DNA of 32,384 nt from Candidatus Poribacteria bacterium. Its GTDB lineage: Bacteria; Poribacteria; WGA-4E; WGA-3G. The DNA is taken from NCBI GenBank assembly GCA_022823085.1, contig JAJDXV010000145.1, forward strand, positions 1 through 32,384, read 5' to 3'. Positions 25,599 through 32,384 of this stretch are shown here, piece after piece (within the stretch, counting starts at the first letter, position 1; each line of letters starts with the position of its first letter). A model generated the notes under the pieces. The model was not told where the DNA came from and did no database searches. It saw nothing but the letters and a program-made list of their open reading frames with translations. Both the position numbers and the translations under genes were made by a program.

Positions 25599-26222
25599 AT
25601 GAGATCAGCCCATTATACCGATAATGTTTTCATCAATTGCCCGTTTGATGTAGCGTATAAGCCGTTGTTTGATGCGATGGTATTTACGGTACATGATTGC
25701 GGTTTTATTGCCCGGTGTGCCCTTGAAGAGGAGGACGCGAGTCAGGTCCGTATTGACAAGATTTACACTATTATTGCGGACTGCCGTTATGGGATTCACG
25801 ACATCTCCAGAACCGAATTAGACGAAAATTCAGGATTCCCACGATTTAATATGCCTCTGGAATTCGGTGTTTTTCTGGGTGCAAAGAAATTTGGGATAGC
25901 CGAGCAGAAAAGGAAAAAATGTCTCGTCTTGGATAAAGAGTTGTATCGATATCAACAATTTATCTCGGACATTGCCGGACAAGACATTCAAGCACATAAC
26001 AACGAAGTTGAAACGCTTGTGAGAAGCGTCCGAAATTGGCTCCGTACCGCCTCGGGACGACGAACAATTCCAGGTGGAAATATCATTTGGGAACGTTATC
26101 AGACTTTTTTGAGGGATCTACCGCAAACAGTCGAAGAGTGTCAATTAGATGTTGAGGATTTGATTTTTAACGATTATATCTTTGTGATAGGGAAATGGTT
26201 GGTGGCTGAAAGAGGTCGTTGA
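25599..26222 (+). CDS. Conserved protein of unknown function, VFINCPFD type
   Basis: 207 aa. The start region NVFINCPFD, the block IADCRYGIHDISRTELD (59-75), NMPLEFGVFLGAKKFG and DIAGQDIQAHNNEVE look like strongly conserved family motifs, but I cannot name the family with certainty. The order (a beta-strand opening with a short acidic loop, then a G/H/D/S/R-rich motif) is reminiscent of Rossmann-like or TIR-like nucleotide-binding folds; this is only a suggestion. AGGAG lies 3 nt before the ATG, a short spacing. It is followed by a 60-aa basic ORF and then the second giant TPR gene, so it may belong to the defence arm. Confidence 0.75.
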   Translation: MRSAHYTDNVFINCPFDVAYKPLFDAMVFTVHDCGFIARCALEEEDASQVRIDKIYTIIADCRYGIHDISRTELDENSGFPRFNMPLEFGVFLGAKKFGIAEQKRKKCLVLDKELYRYQQFISDIAGQDIQAHNNEVETLVRSVRNWLRTASGRRTIPGGNIIWERYQTFLRDLPQTVEECQLDVEDLIFNDYIFVIGKWLVAERGR

Positions 26223-26250
26223 TTGAAATATGATTTAAGGAGGTATTGAA

Positions 26251-26433
26251 ATGGCAAGAGAAAGAACTGTCAAACTTCCCCGCCGTAAACGAGGCGGGAA
26301 ACTCACAGTCCGCCAGATTGAACGTGCAGTAAAAAAGGTTATTCGTGAGCGGCTGGAACGGGAAGCGAAAGAAGCTGCAGAACAGGCAGATGCCAAAGTC
26401 GTCGAACCCAAAGCACCTTCTAAAACTGCTTAA
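26251..26433 (+). CDS. Small basic hypothetical protein
   Basis: 60 aa, very rich in Lys/Arg in the first 40 residues (KLPRRKRGGKLTVRQIERAV) with an Ala/Glu/Lys helix and a Pro/Lys tail. A textbook AAGGAGGT lies 6 nt before the ATG, and the gene starts 28 bp after the VFINCPFD gene, so the two probably form one transcript. It may bind nucleic acid or be an accessory or antitoxin-like peptide; there is no recognised domain. Confidence 0.65.
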   Translation: MARERTVKLPRRKRGGKLTVRQIERAVKKVIRERLEREAKEAAEQADAKVVEPKAPSKTA

Positions 26434-26481
26434 TGCTTCATCTGTTTTGAATTTTAGGGTGGTTTTGTAGTTGACGACGCG

Positions 26482-26517
26482 AACGGGCAATGAATGCTTG
26501 CCTACTACGAACCCGTT
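26482..26517. terminator. Hairpin region after the small basic ORF
   Basis: AACGGG (26482-26487) pairs with CCCGTT (26512-26517), and an overlapping inner stem GGCAA/TTGCC is at 26486-26490 and 26498-26502. A short T-run follows. It lies 48 bp after the 60-aa ORF, so it may end that transcript. Confidence 0.35.
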
Positions 26518-26597
26518 TTAACTGTAAACTCAAACTTGAAGCAGCAGTGGGTTCTGTTTTTCTATTAATCGCGCAGGAATTGGTCCCTCAATCACCC

Positions 26598-26627
26598 TTG
26601 TGGAAAAATATACGGATAGATTATAAA
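26598..26627 (+). promoter_or_regulatory. Possible promoter for TPR protein copy 2
   Basis: TTGTGG (26598-26603), an 18-nt spacer, TATAAA (26622-26627), about 43 bp before the ATG. It is weaker than the promoter of copy 1. Confidence 0.35.
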
Positions 26628-26670
26628 AGAAAATTAGCACCGGATAAAACTTGATAGTGGTGGAAAACCC

Positions 26671-29600
26671 ATGACAATATTTGAATTAATATCTTTCTGT
26701 TCTGATGCGCTCTCGATTCCTAACATTATCCAACAGCGCGTTAGCAACAGTACAGCAGAAGATCTTTTCAAAAAATCGTTTGTTGCTGCAGTTAAACAAA
26801 TCGCACCGAGTCTTGCCCATATTGCTAATCCAAAAACGATTGGAGTAGATCATAACACACTTGATAAAGTAATCGTCTCACTTGAAGACATTGATATAGA
26901 TGAATTAATTACACAAGCCGGAGATGAAAAACTTGCAAAAGTCACTGCCCTCTTCCGTGATTGTGTCTTCTTACCCGGCAATCAATTGACACCTAAAGAG
27001 CTTCTACAGAGACTCCAACCCGTTCTTGAAAGGACATTTACAAATTTCTATGATCGTTTACCGCGAAATCAGCAGGCAGCCAATCAAATGATGCTGAAAT
27101 CTGATAGAATGCAATTGGAAAGTCAAAAGCATTTAAGCGAACAAAACCAAGCTATCCAAGAAGCTATCCAAGGGTTAGATGCAAAAGTCACAGAGCTTCC
27201 AAACAGATATTTGAATATAAGTATCCCCGATCCAGTTGAAACCGCAATGGCAAAAGAGTACCACTCTGAGATTGATGATATGCGAGTTTTACTCGAAACA
27301 TATCGACCGAAGTCAGCTCTTGATCAATTTAAAAAATTAAAAGAACGAATATGGACAGATGCTCCACCAATCGTGAAGTTCCGCATCCTCACAAATATGG
27401 CAGCGGCACATTTTGAACTTAACAATGAGCAGAACGCAGCGGAGTTGCTGCTTGAAGCGTTCCAATATAATTCTGAGGACGAAAAAGCATTTTCTAATAG
27501 CACTTTGGCTCACTACTTATTAGGGGAACTAGAGAGTGCCACAAAATATGCAAAACAGACACTGGAAAAAAATCCTGCAAATATTAATGCCCACGTAGTA
27601 CTTATCCATGTTTTCTCAAAGAAAGAACCCCTTGAAAAGGTCATTACACAAGTCCCTGACTATTTGCAAGAAAAACCGCAAATCGCACATGCGTTTAGTG
27701 ACATAGCTAAAGAGCAAGGTTGTCTTGAGGATGCCAAAAAATGGAGCGAAGTTACGGTGGAACAGGATGCGGACCCTGATTTTAAAGCTTCTCTGGCTAC
27801 GATCTTGATTGAACGGGTGTTAGACGATCCTTTTAACATGTATATCAAGCCGCTTGAAGATTCGCAAAAGGAACAACTAGGCCGCGCTGTTGAACTTCTA
27901 ACAGAAGCATGGGATTGTGTTGCTGACACTGAATTGCGTTCCGCGCGGACAGATTGGATTATCAATAGAAGTACGGCACAACGCCTCCTCGGTAAATCAC
28001 AGAACGCAATTAAAGATCTTGATGTAGCCATAGAAATTGAACCGTCGGGCTCTATGTTATCTATGTTGTTAAAAAATAGAGCAATATTGGCGTTTGAACA
28101 GGGGAATCAAGAGGATGCCATCGAATTCTTGGAAAGAATTCAGTCCGAGCCGGAAACCTTTGAAGCTCAAATCATGATTGCAAGTATTCTTTTTGGAAGC
28201 AAACAATATGATGAAGCAATAACAAAGCTCAATAATCTTTTGACGACAAATCTATCTTCTGAATTAAAAGACCAGGCAAACCGTTGGCTCGTCCGGATTT
28301 ATATTGATACTGAACGTTTTGAAGAAGCAGAACGAATTTTAACGAGTCTCAAGGAATCGTCTCCTACAAGCATATTAAACTTTATCAACGCGGCTCAGAT
28401 TGCTAATGGAACTGAAAAACGCGAAGAAGCGATTTCCTTTCTCAAAGATGCTTACGAGATTGCTAAAAGTTGTGAAGCGTCTATGGAAATTGTGGAATTG
28501 GCGGATGAACTCTTTGATCACCGACAATTTATAGAAGCTGCAACGCTTTATGAAAAATTAGCCGACACAAGCCAAAACTCTCAATTGACAGTAGGTTTGC
28601 TTGCAAGTTACTATAACGCGGGTGAAATTGGAAAGGCACTTGAAATATGTCAGGAACTCCGAGAGAAACACGGTCCGCTTGAAAACATATCCGAGAGGGA
28701 GGTAATGATATACGAAGAAATAGGGGATATGAACCAAGCCGAAGTGGTATGTAAAGCGTATTTAAACGAATTTCCAAATGATCTTGATATGCAAATTCGT
28801 CTTGGTCTCGTTTATTATCGCTCAAATAAAGAGGAAGAAATTGATAATATATTGGGGGGTTTTTCCGATTTCAAGAATTTTTCTTTCCTTGAAAATATCT
28901 CTCTGGAAACGTGTGTGCAACTTGCCTTTTTATTTCAGGTCAGATCTCAACCGGAAAAAGCACTGCAGATAGTATACGAGACGCGAAGAACACATTTAAA
29001 AAAATCCGACGCTCACCTGAAATATATCGGATTGTTCTATCAAGTAGAAAAACACATTCCTGATGTGTTAAACCCCGATCAAGTTCGGCTTGATACGGCA
29101 GTTCAAATCGACAGTTCTAATCAATCGACCTGGTATATCGTTGAAGAACGTGACGACGCAGACATCACACGCGGCGAACGCGATATCAAGGAGCCTTTGG
29201 CTCAGCAGCTGCTTGGCAAGATTGGAAACGACGAGGTTGATTTAGGGAAGACACTGATCGGACAAAGGGTTGGAAAAATCACTGCCATTAAAAGCAAATA
29301 CGTTTATGCTCTCCAAGAAAGTTTTGAAAAATATCCTGAACTATTTCCAGGGGACCAAGGGTTAGGGTCTATAACATTAGACCAATCTTCAGACAACCTT
29401 ACAGATAATGCCTCCAAGAAGACTGATTCAACAAATATACAGCCAATATTAGAGTTTACCAACAAGCAACACGAAGCCTCACTTGAAATTGAAAATGTAT
29501 ATAAAAAACATTTACCCCCAATTGGGGCTTTCATGAATTGGACCGGTCGAAATGTGTTAGACGCGTGGAGTCTTCTCATAAATAAGCCTGACTTAGGTAT

Positions 29601-30987
29601 CAGGTGCTGTGTAGGCAGTGCTGAAGAAAAGTCTCAAGCACTCACCTTGCTTGAAGAGCCTAAGCCTAAACTGGTTGTAGATATCATATCCCTCATCACC
29701 TTACACTGCCTGGAAGCTGCCGATACTGTTGTCAAAACTTTTGGAAAACTTGCCGTTGCACAATCGACTATTGATGGACTGCTACAAATTATCCACGAAC
29801 AAGAAAGTATGTGGTCGCAACGGGAAGGTATGAGCATTGAAAAACAAGGGAACCAATATGTAAGACACATGATCAACCCTAAGGACGTAAAACGTAGCGT
29901 AGAACGTTTAAAAGGCCTTGTCAAATGGATTCGGGAAAATTGTGACGTTCTTCCATGCACTCCTGCACTTCAGATGAATCAATTACGAAAGCGGAAACTT
30001 GATGAAACGTTTCACCCAATTTTTTTGGATACGCTTCTCATCGCAACTCAGCCAGGGCACCTGTTCCTTTCGGACGATGAACGCCTGCGAAGTTATGCAA
30101 AGACAAATTTTAATAGCGAGGCAGGAACGAATTTCCAAATTGATGGTGTGTGGACACAAGTTGTTTTGGAACATTGCCTAAATCTAAATGTGCTTGACAA
30201 AGCTGAGTACGATAAGATGGTAATTCAACTTGTCTGTTCTAATTACTATCACACGGAGTTTGATGTGGATGTTGTAATTGAAGCGGTAAAACAGTCAAAT
30301 TGGAACCTCACTGAGCCTTACAATAGCTTAACGCAGGTTCTCGGTGGGCATAAATCAGATTTATCAGAGGCATTAAACGTTACAGTTGATTTTCTCTTTC
30401 AACTGTGGCAAGAACCAATTCCGTACATCCAGCGCAAATATCTGACGTTCGGTTTATTGGCTGGGCTTACATCTGCTAGGAGGCCACAAGTTGTATTGGA
30501 ACAACTTGGAGATAAAATTCAAAACAAGTATCTACTAAGCTATCCAATTGAAAATCGAATTCTCACTCAAATCAAGGAGTTCTTACAATTCTATCCTACC
30601 ATTAAGAGAAATTTCGACTTTTTGTCCGAGGATGACATTCGAATAAAGGGAACACGTATCGGCATTGAAACTGTACTATACGATGCTCTTTACCTTTCAC
30701 ACACACCTGAAGAAATTGTCCAAAGTTTTGATTTTTTAACATTGGAACAAGTTTATGCGACGATTCTTTATTACCTCCAAAATCCAGACAAAATAGGAGG
30801 CTATTTAGCAAATAATCTCCAATACAGCCAAATTTTACGGGAGGAATACGAGAAAAATCCTCCACCGGGTGTTGTTCGGCTACGTCAACTTAAAGCAGAG
30901 AAACAGGCTAAATCTGATGATTCACACACCAACATCTCTAAGAATAACTCCACAGCACCCTCTCCGTCCAGAAAAGAGCAAGAGTAA
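26671..30987 (+). CDS. Giant TPR / Gre-like / PIN-like / DUF433 protein, copy 2
   Basis: A 1438-aa paralogue of the protein at 8160-12563, collinear along its whole length. It has a helical N-terminus (AEDLFKKSFV), a coiled-coil-like stretch (about 145-195), TPR-type repeats (about 230-800), a Gre-like segment (PLAQQLLG ... AIKSKYVYALQES, about 825-895), a PIN-like domain (VVDIISLITLHC at about 1001, SDDERLRSYA at about 1134, GVWTQ at about 1158) and DUF433 (about 1320-1385, DIRIKGTRIGIETVL). Both copies keep the PIN acidic residues. GGTGG lies before the ATG. The DUF5615 gene follows after 2 nt. The copies are clearly diverged in protein, so this is not a recent duplication. Its role is unknown; an RNase-type defence protein is my inference. 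Confidence 0.85.
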   Translation: MTIFELISFCSDALSIPNIIQQRVSNSTAEDLFKKSFVAAVKQIAPSLAHIANPKTIGVDHNTLDKVIVSLEDIDIDELITQAGDEKLAKVTALFRDCVFLPGNQLTPKELLQRLQPVLERTFTNFYDRLPRNQQAANQMMLKSDRMQLESQKHLSEQNQAIQEAIQGLDAKVTELPNRYLNISIPDPVETAMAKEYHSEIDDMRVLLETYRPKSALDQFKKLKERIWTDAPPIVKFRILTNMAAAHFELNNEQNAAELLLEAFQYNSEDEKAFSNSTLAHYLLGELESATKYAKQTLEKNPANINAHVVLIHVFSKKEPLEKVITQVPDYLQEKPQIAHAFSDIAKEQGCLEDAKKWSEVTVEQDADPDFKASLATILIERVLDDPFNMYIKPLEDSQKEQLGRAVELLTEAWDCVADTELRSARTDWIINRSTAQRLLGKSQNAIKDLDVAIEIEPSGSMLSMLLKNRAILAFEQGNQEDAIEFLERIQSEPETFEAQIMIASILFGSKQYDEAITKLNNLLTTNLSSELKDQANRWLVRIYIDTERFEEAERILTSLKESSPTSILNFINAAQIANGTEKREEAISFLKDAYEIAKSCEASMEIVELADELFDHRQFIEAATLYEKLADTSQNSQLTVGLLASYYNAGEIGKALEICQELREKHGPLENISEREVMIYEEIGDMNQAEVVCKAYLNEFPNDLDMQIRLGLVYYRSNKEEEIDNILGGFSDFKNFSFLENISLETCVQLAFLFQVRSQPEKALQIVYETRRTHLKKSDAHLKYIGLFYQVEKHIPDVLNPDQVRLDTAVQIDSSNQSTWYIVEERDDADITRGERDIKEPLAQQLLGKIGNDEVDLGKTLIGQRVGKITAIKSKYVYALQESFEKYPELFPGDQGLGSITLDQSSDNLTDNASKKTDSTNIQPILEFTNKQHEASLEIENVYKKHLPPIGAFMNWTGRNVLDAWSLLINKPDLGIRCCVGSAEEKSQALTLLEEPKPKLVVDIISLITLHCLEAADTVVKTFGKLAVAQSTIDGLLQIIHEQESMWSQREGMSIEKQGNQYVRHMINPKDVKRSVERLKGLVKWIRENCDVLPCTPALQMNQLRKRKLDETFHPIFLDTLLIATQPGHLFLSDDERLRSYAKTNFNSEAGTNFQIDGVWTQVVLEHCLNLNVLDKAEYDKMVIQLVCSNYYHTEFDVDVVIEAVKQSNWNLTEPYNSLTQVLGGHKSDLSEALNVTVDFLFQLWQEPIPYIQRKYLTFGLLAGLTSARRPQVVLEQLGDKIQNKYLLSYPIENRILTQIKEFLQFYPTIKRNFDFLSEDDIRIKGTRIGIETVLYDALYLSHTPEEIVQSFDFLTLEQVYATILYYLQNPDKIGGYLANNLQYSQILREEYEKNPPPGVVRLRQLKAEKQAKSDDSHTNISKNNSTAPSPSRKEQE

Positions 30988-30989
30988 AG

Positions 30990-31349
30990 ATGCGTGGGTA
31001 TCTGATAGACGAAAATCTTTCTCCAGCTTACCGCGATCAATTGCTTTACCATGAACCATCACTAACGGTCTTGAGGGTTGGCGATGAAGGTGCCCCCGCA
31101 AGAAGCACCCAAGACCCAGAAATTCTAAAGTGGTGTGAACAGAATAATTTTATCTTGGTGACAAAAGATCCGAATACTATACCAAAACATCTTTCTGACC
31201 ATCTGGCAGCAGGACACCATGTGCCAGGAATTATCATGATTAATAGCAGTGTGCCGACGAGAGCAATTCTTGATGATCTAATCTTAATCGCCAGTGCATC
31301 GCACGAAGACGAATTCCGTGATCGAATCATCTATATTCCGTTCACTTAA
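30990..31349 (+). CDS. DUF5615 PIN-like protein, copy 2
   Basis: 119 aa, paralogue of 7801-8157. It starts LIDENLSP (D7, E8) and keeps LVTKD with D60, the acidic residue that is Asn in copy 1, so the predicted PIN-like catalytic site looks intact. It also has DPEILKWCEQ and HLAAGHHVPG. It begins 2 nt after the stop of the TPR/DUF433 protein; the junction TAAAGATGCG is the same in both copies. DUF433 and DUF5615 are usually paired as antitoxin and toxin. The stop codon lies within a short palindrome, TTCACTTAAGTGAA. Confidence 0.88.
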   Translation: MRGYLIDENLSPAYRDQLLYHEPSLTVLRVGDEGAPARSTQDPEILKWCEQNNFILVTKDPNTIPKHLSDHLAAGHHVPGIIMINSSVPTRAILDDLILIASASHEDEFRDRIIYIPFT

Positions 31350-31380
31350 GTGAAGTAACTAAGTCTATACCAAAATAATA

Positions 31381-31403
31381 AGGCGAGGTTGCAAACCTCG
31401 CCT
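31381..31403. terminator. Bidirectional hairpin between convergent genes
   Basis: A 10-bp stem AGGCGAGGTT/AACCTCGCCT with a 3-nt loop lies between the ends of the DUF5615 gene (plus) and the LamG gene (minus). Placement between convergent genes supports a shared terminator. The stem resembles the one at 14325-14347. Confidence 0.6.
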
Positions 31404-31437
31404 GCAGAAATAAGAAAAAGGATAGGACTTTCCAAAA

Positions 31438-32226
31438 TTAGTTCCGTTCAGACATTGACTGCTTGAGTGCCCCCCAAGTCACCGCCAGTTTTCCAATAGG
31501 TTCAACCGCCAACGCCAATGTATGCAACCGCCTCACTTCCTCATCACTTAACGCCCCTTCAAAAATCGCTACCTCATCAATAGCACCGGCGTACCAGATA
31601 CCGCCTAAGTGCTGTGTATAAGCAATTGTCGGCTTTTGACCTGCACCGTAAGCGATACTGATGGGATCGGGTGCCGGAGTCGTCTTTTTCAACTCACCAT
31701 CCAAGTAGATGCGGACGGACTTTTCGCTCTCAACAACGCCGACGACATGATGCCACTCGCCATCAGTCGGAAACGGGACATAAGCGGACGGCCAATGCTT
31801 CGCAGCGTTTGCCGTGTCCGCTCGGATCCAGATGCCGACATTGTTGTTATCAAGCAGCTGGATACCGTAGTTGTATTTGTCATAGATCGGATTTCGTGTA
31901 CCGAGGGTCGGCTTAATAATCGCTTCCATCGTTACAGAGGGGAAGAAGATGTCCTCAGTCATACGTATCAAATCAACGGCACCATCAAAATCGAGTGCTT
32001 CACTGCGAAACCCGTCAATTTGTTTCGGTTTGCCGATAATATTGCCGACGTTTTTTCCGAAAACATCTTCAACGTCGTTTCCTTGAACGGTGTTTTTGTC
32101 AAGCGTCCAAAGTGCCGCAAGCCCCATTTTCTCTCTGGGATCCTCGGCTGCTGCGGACTGGATCATTGTGATCGTAACTACGAAACCGACTAAAAGCAGA
32201 ACGGAGAGACACAATTTCGTTTTCAT
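31438..32226 (-). CDS. Secreted LamG / concanavalin-like domain protein
   Basis: The start was set at ATG 32226 with AGGAGG upstream, giving 262 aa. A signal peptide spans about 1-27 (hydrophobic 6-22, AAA before E28). Residues about 35-235 form a LamG/pentraxin-like jelly-roll domain (LAALWTLD, ALDFDGAVDLI, MEAIIKPT, GEWHHVVGVVESEKSVRIYLDG, AIDEVAIFEGALSDEEVRRL), typical of extracellular carbohydrate-binding proteins. The C-terminus GKLAVTWGALKQ matches the tail of the short ORF at 14361-14504. Many paralogues of this kind are known in sponge-associated Poribacteria (recollection). It is transcribed away from the right terminal repeat. Confidence 0.85.
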   Translation of the reverse strand: MKTKLCLSVLLLVGFVVTITMIQSAAAEDPREKMGLAALWTLDKNTVQGNDVEDVFGKNVGNIIGKPKQIDGFRSEALDFDGAVDLIRMTEDIFFPSVTMEAIIKPTLGTRNPIYDKYNYGIQLLDNNNVGIWIRADTANAAKHWPSAYVPFPTDGEWHHVVGVVESEKSVRIYLDGELKKTTPAPDPISIAYGAGQKPTIAYTQHLGGIWYAGAIDEVAIFEGALSDEEVRRLHTLALAVEPIGKLAVTWGALKQSMSERN

Positions 32227-32250
32227 GATTTGTTCCTCCTGAGATGCAGG

Positions 32251-32384
32251 GCCATTCAATTGTACCTATTCACTTTATATATATGGATACGTCTTCCTCT
32301 GTAGGAGCGAGCTGCGCTCGCGATCTTTCCTAAGAACGGGCACATATGTAAAGCAAAACCATGATCCAAATCGTACAATTGAAT
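32251..32384. repeat. Right copy of 134-bp terminal repeat
   Basis: Matches 1-134 in direct orientation except G at 32334. Inverted ends are at 32254-32265 and 32373-32384. The window ends on the last base of the element, and the left copy starts 3 bp before its first inverted end. It lies 24 bp upstream of the LamG start, so it may influence that promoter. Confidence 0.7.

Noticed and set aside
31609..32193. 194-aa open frame on the plus strand
   Set aside because: It is antisense to the LamG gene, which has a clear signal peptide, domain and Shine-Dalgarno; the frame looks like a shadow.
1..32384. A circular replicon closed by the 134-bp end repeat
   Set aside because: The copies differ by one base and carry inverted ends, which fits a repeated element better than a true circular overlap. 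There is no replication or plasmid gene.

Overview
The window looks like a piece of a Candidatus Poribacteria genome, or of a close uncultured relative. The evidence is the gene mix: two PhyH-type dioxygenases, a secreted LamG protein, a Gfo/Idh/MocA oxidoreductase, a metallo-beta-lactamase/cupin fusion, DUF362, Uma2, and many small dispersed palindromes. This assignment is inference from gene content; there is no rRNA marker, tRNA or CRISPR array here.

Left arm (about 0.4-14.5 kb, all on the minus strand, AT-rich): a defence island. In transcription order it holds a short ORF, a type I methyltransferase subunit (hsdM), a giant TPR/PIN-like/DUF433 protein directly followed by a DUF5615 PIN-like gene, a small GYAE-repeat protein, a C5-cytosine methyltransferase, an Avs-like STAND NTPase with an N-terminal PD-(D/E)xK nuclease, and a type I specificity subunit (hsdS) with two nearly identical target-recognition domains. 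hsdM and hsdS are separated by almost 11 kb, and no hsdR is visible.

Middle (about 14.7-25.2 kb, mixed strands, visibly richer in G+C): metabolic and housekeeping-like genes. These are a PhyH dioxygenase, the MBL/cupin fusion, a discoidin-like lipoprotein, a Gfo/Idh/MocA oxidoreductase, a cysteine desulfurase, a small acidic protein, a Uma2 nuclease-fold protein with a damaged start, an AMP-forming acyl-CoA synthetase, a DUF362 protein and a second PhyH protein.

Right arm (about 25.3-31.4 kb, plus strand, AT-rich): a short inverted-repeat element, an uncharacterised VFINCPFD-type protein, a 60-aa basic protein, and a second diverged copy of the TPR/PIN-like/DUF433 + DUF5615 pair in the opposite orientation. 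A secreted LamG protein on the minus strand closes the window.

The same 134-bp sequence, bounded by 12-bp inverted repeats, sits at both extreme ends of the window. The main candidate for an undescribed system is the duplicated two-gene module: a roughly 1450-aa protein (helical N-terminus, TPRs, Gre-like segment, PIN-like domain, C-terminal DUF433) plus a DUF5615 PIN-like partner 2 nt downstream. A second candidate is the split type I methylation system wrapped around it and apparently tied to an Avs-like nuclease instead of HsdR.
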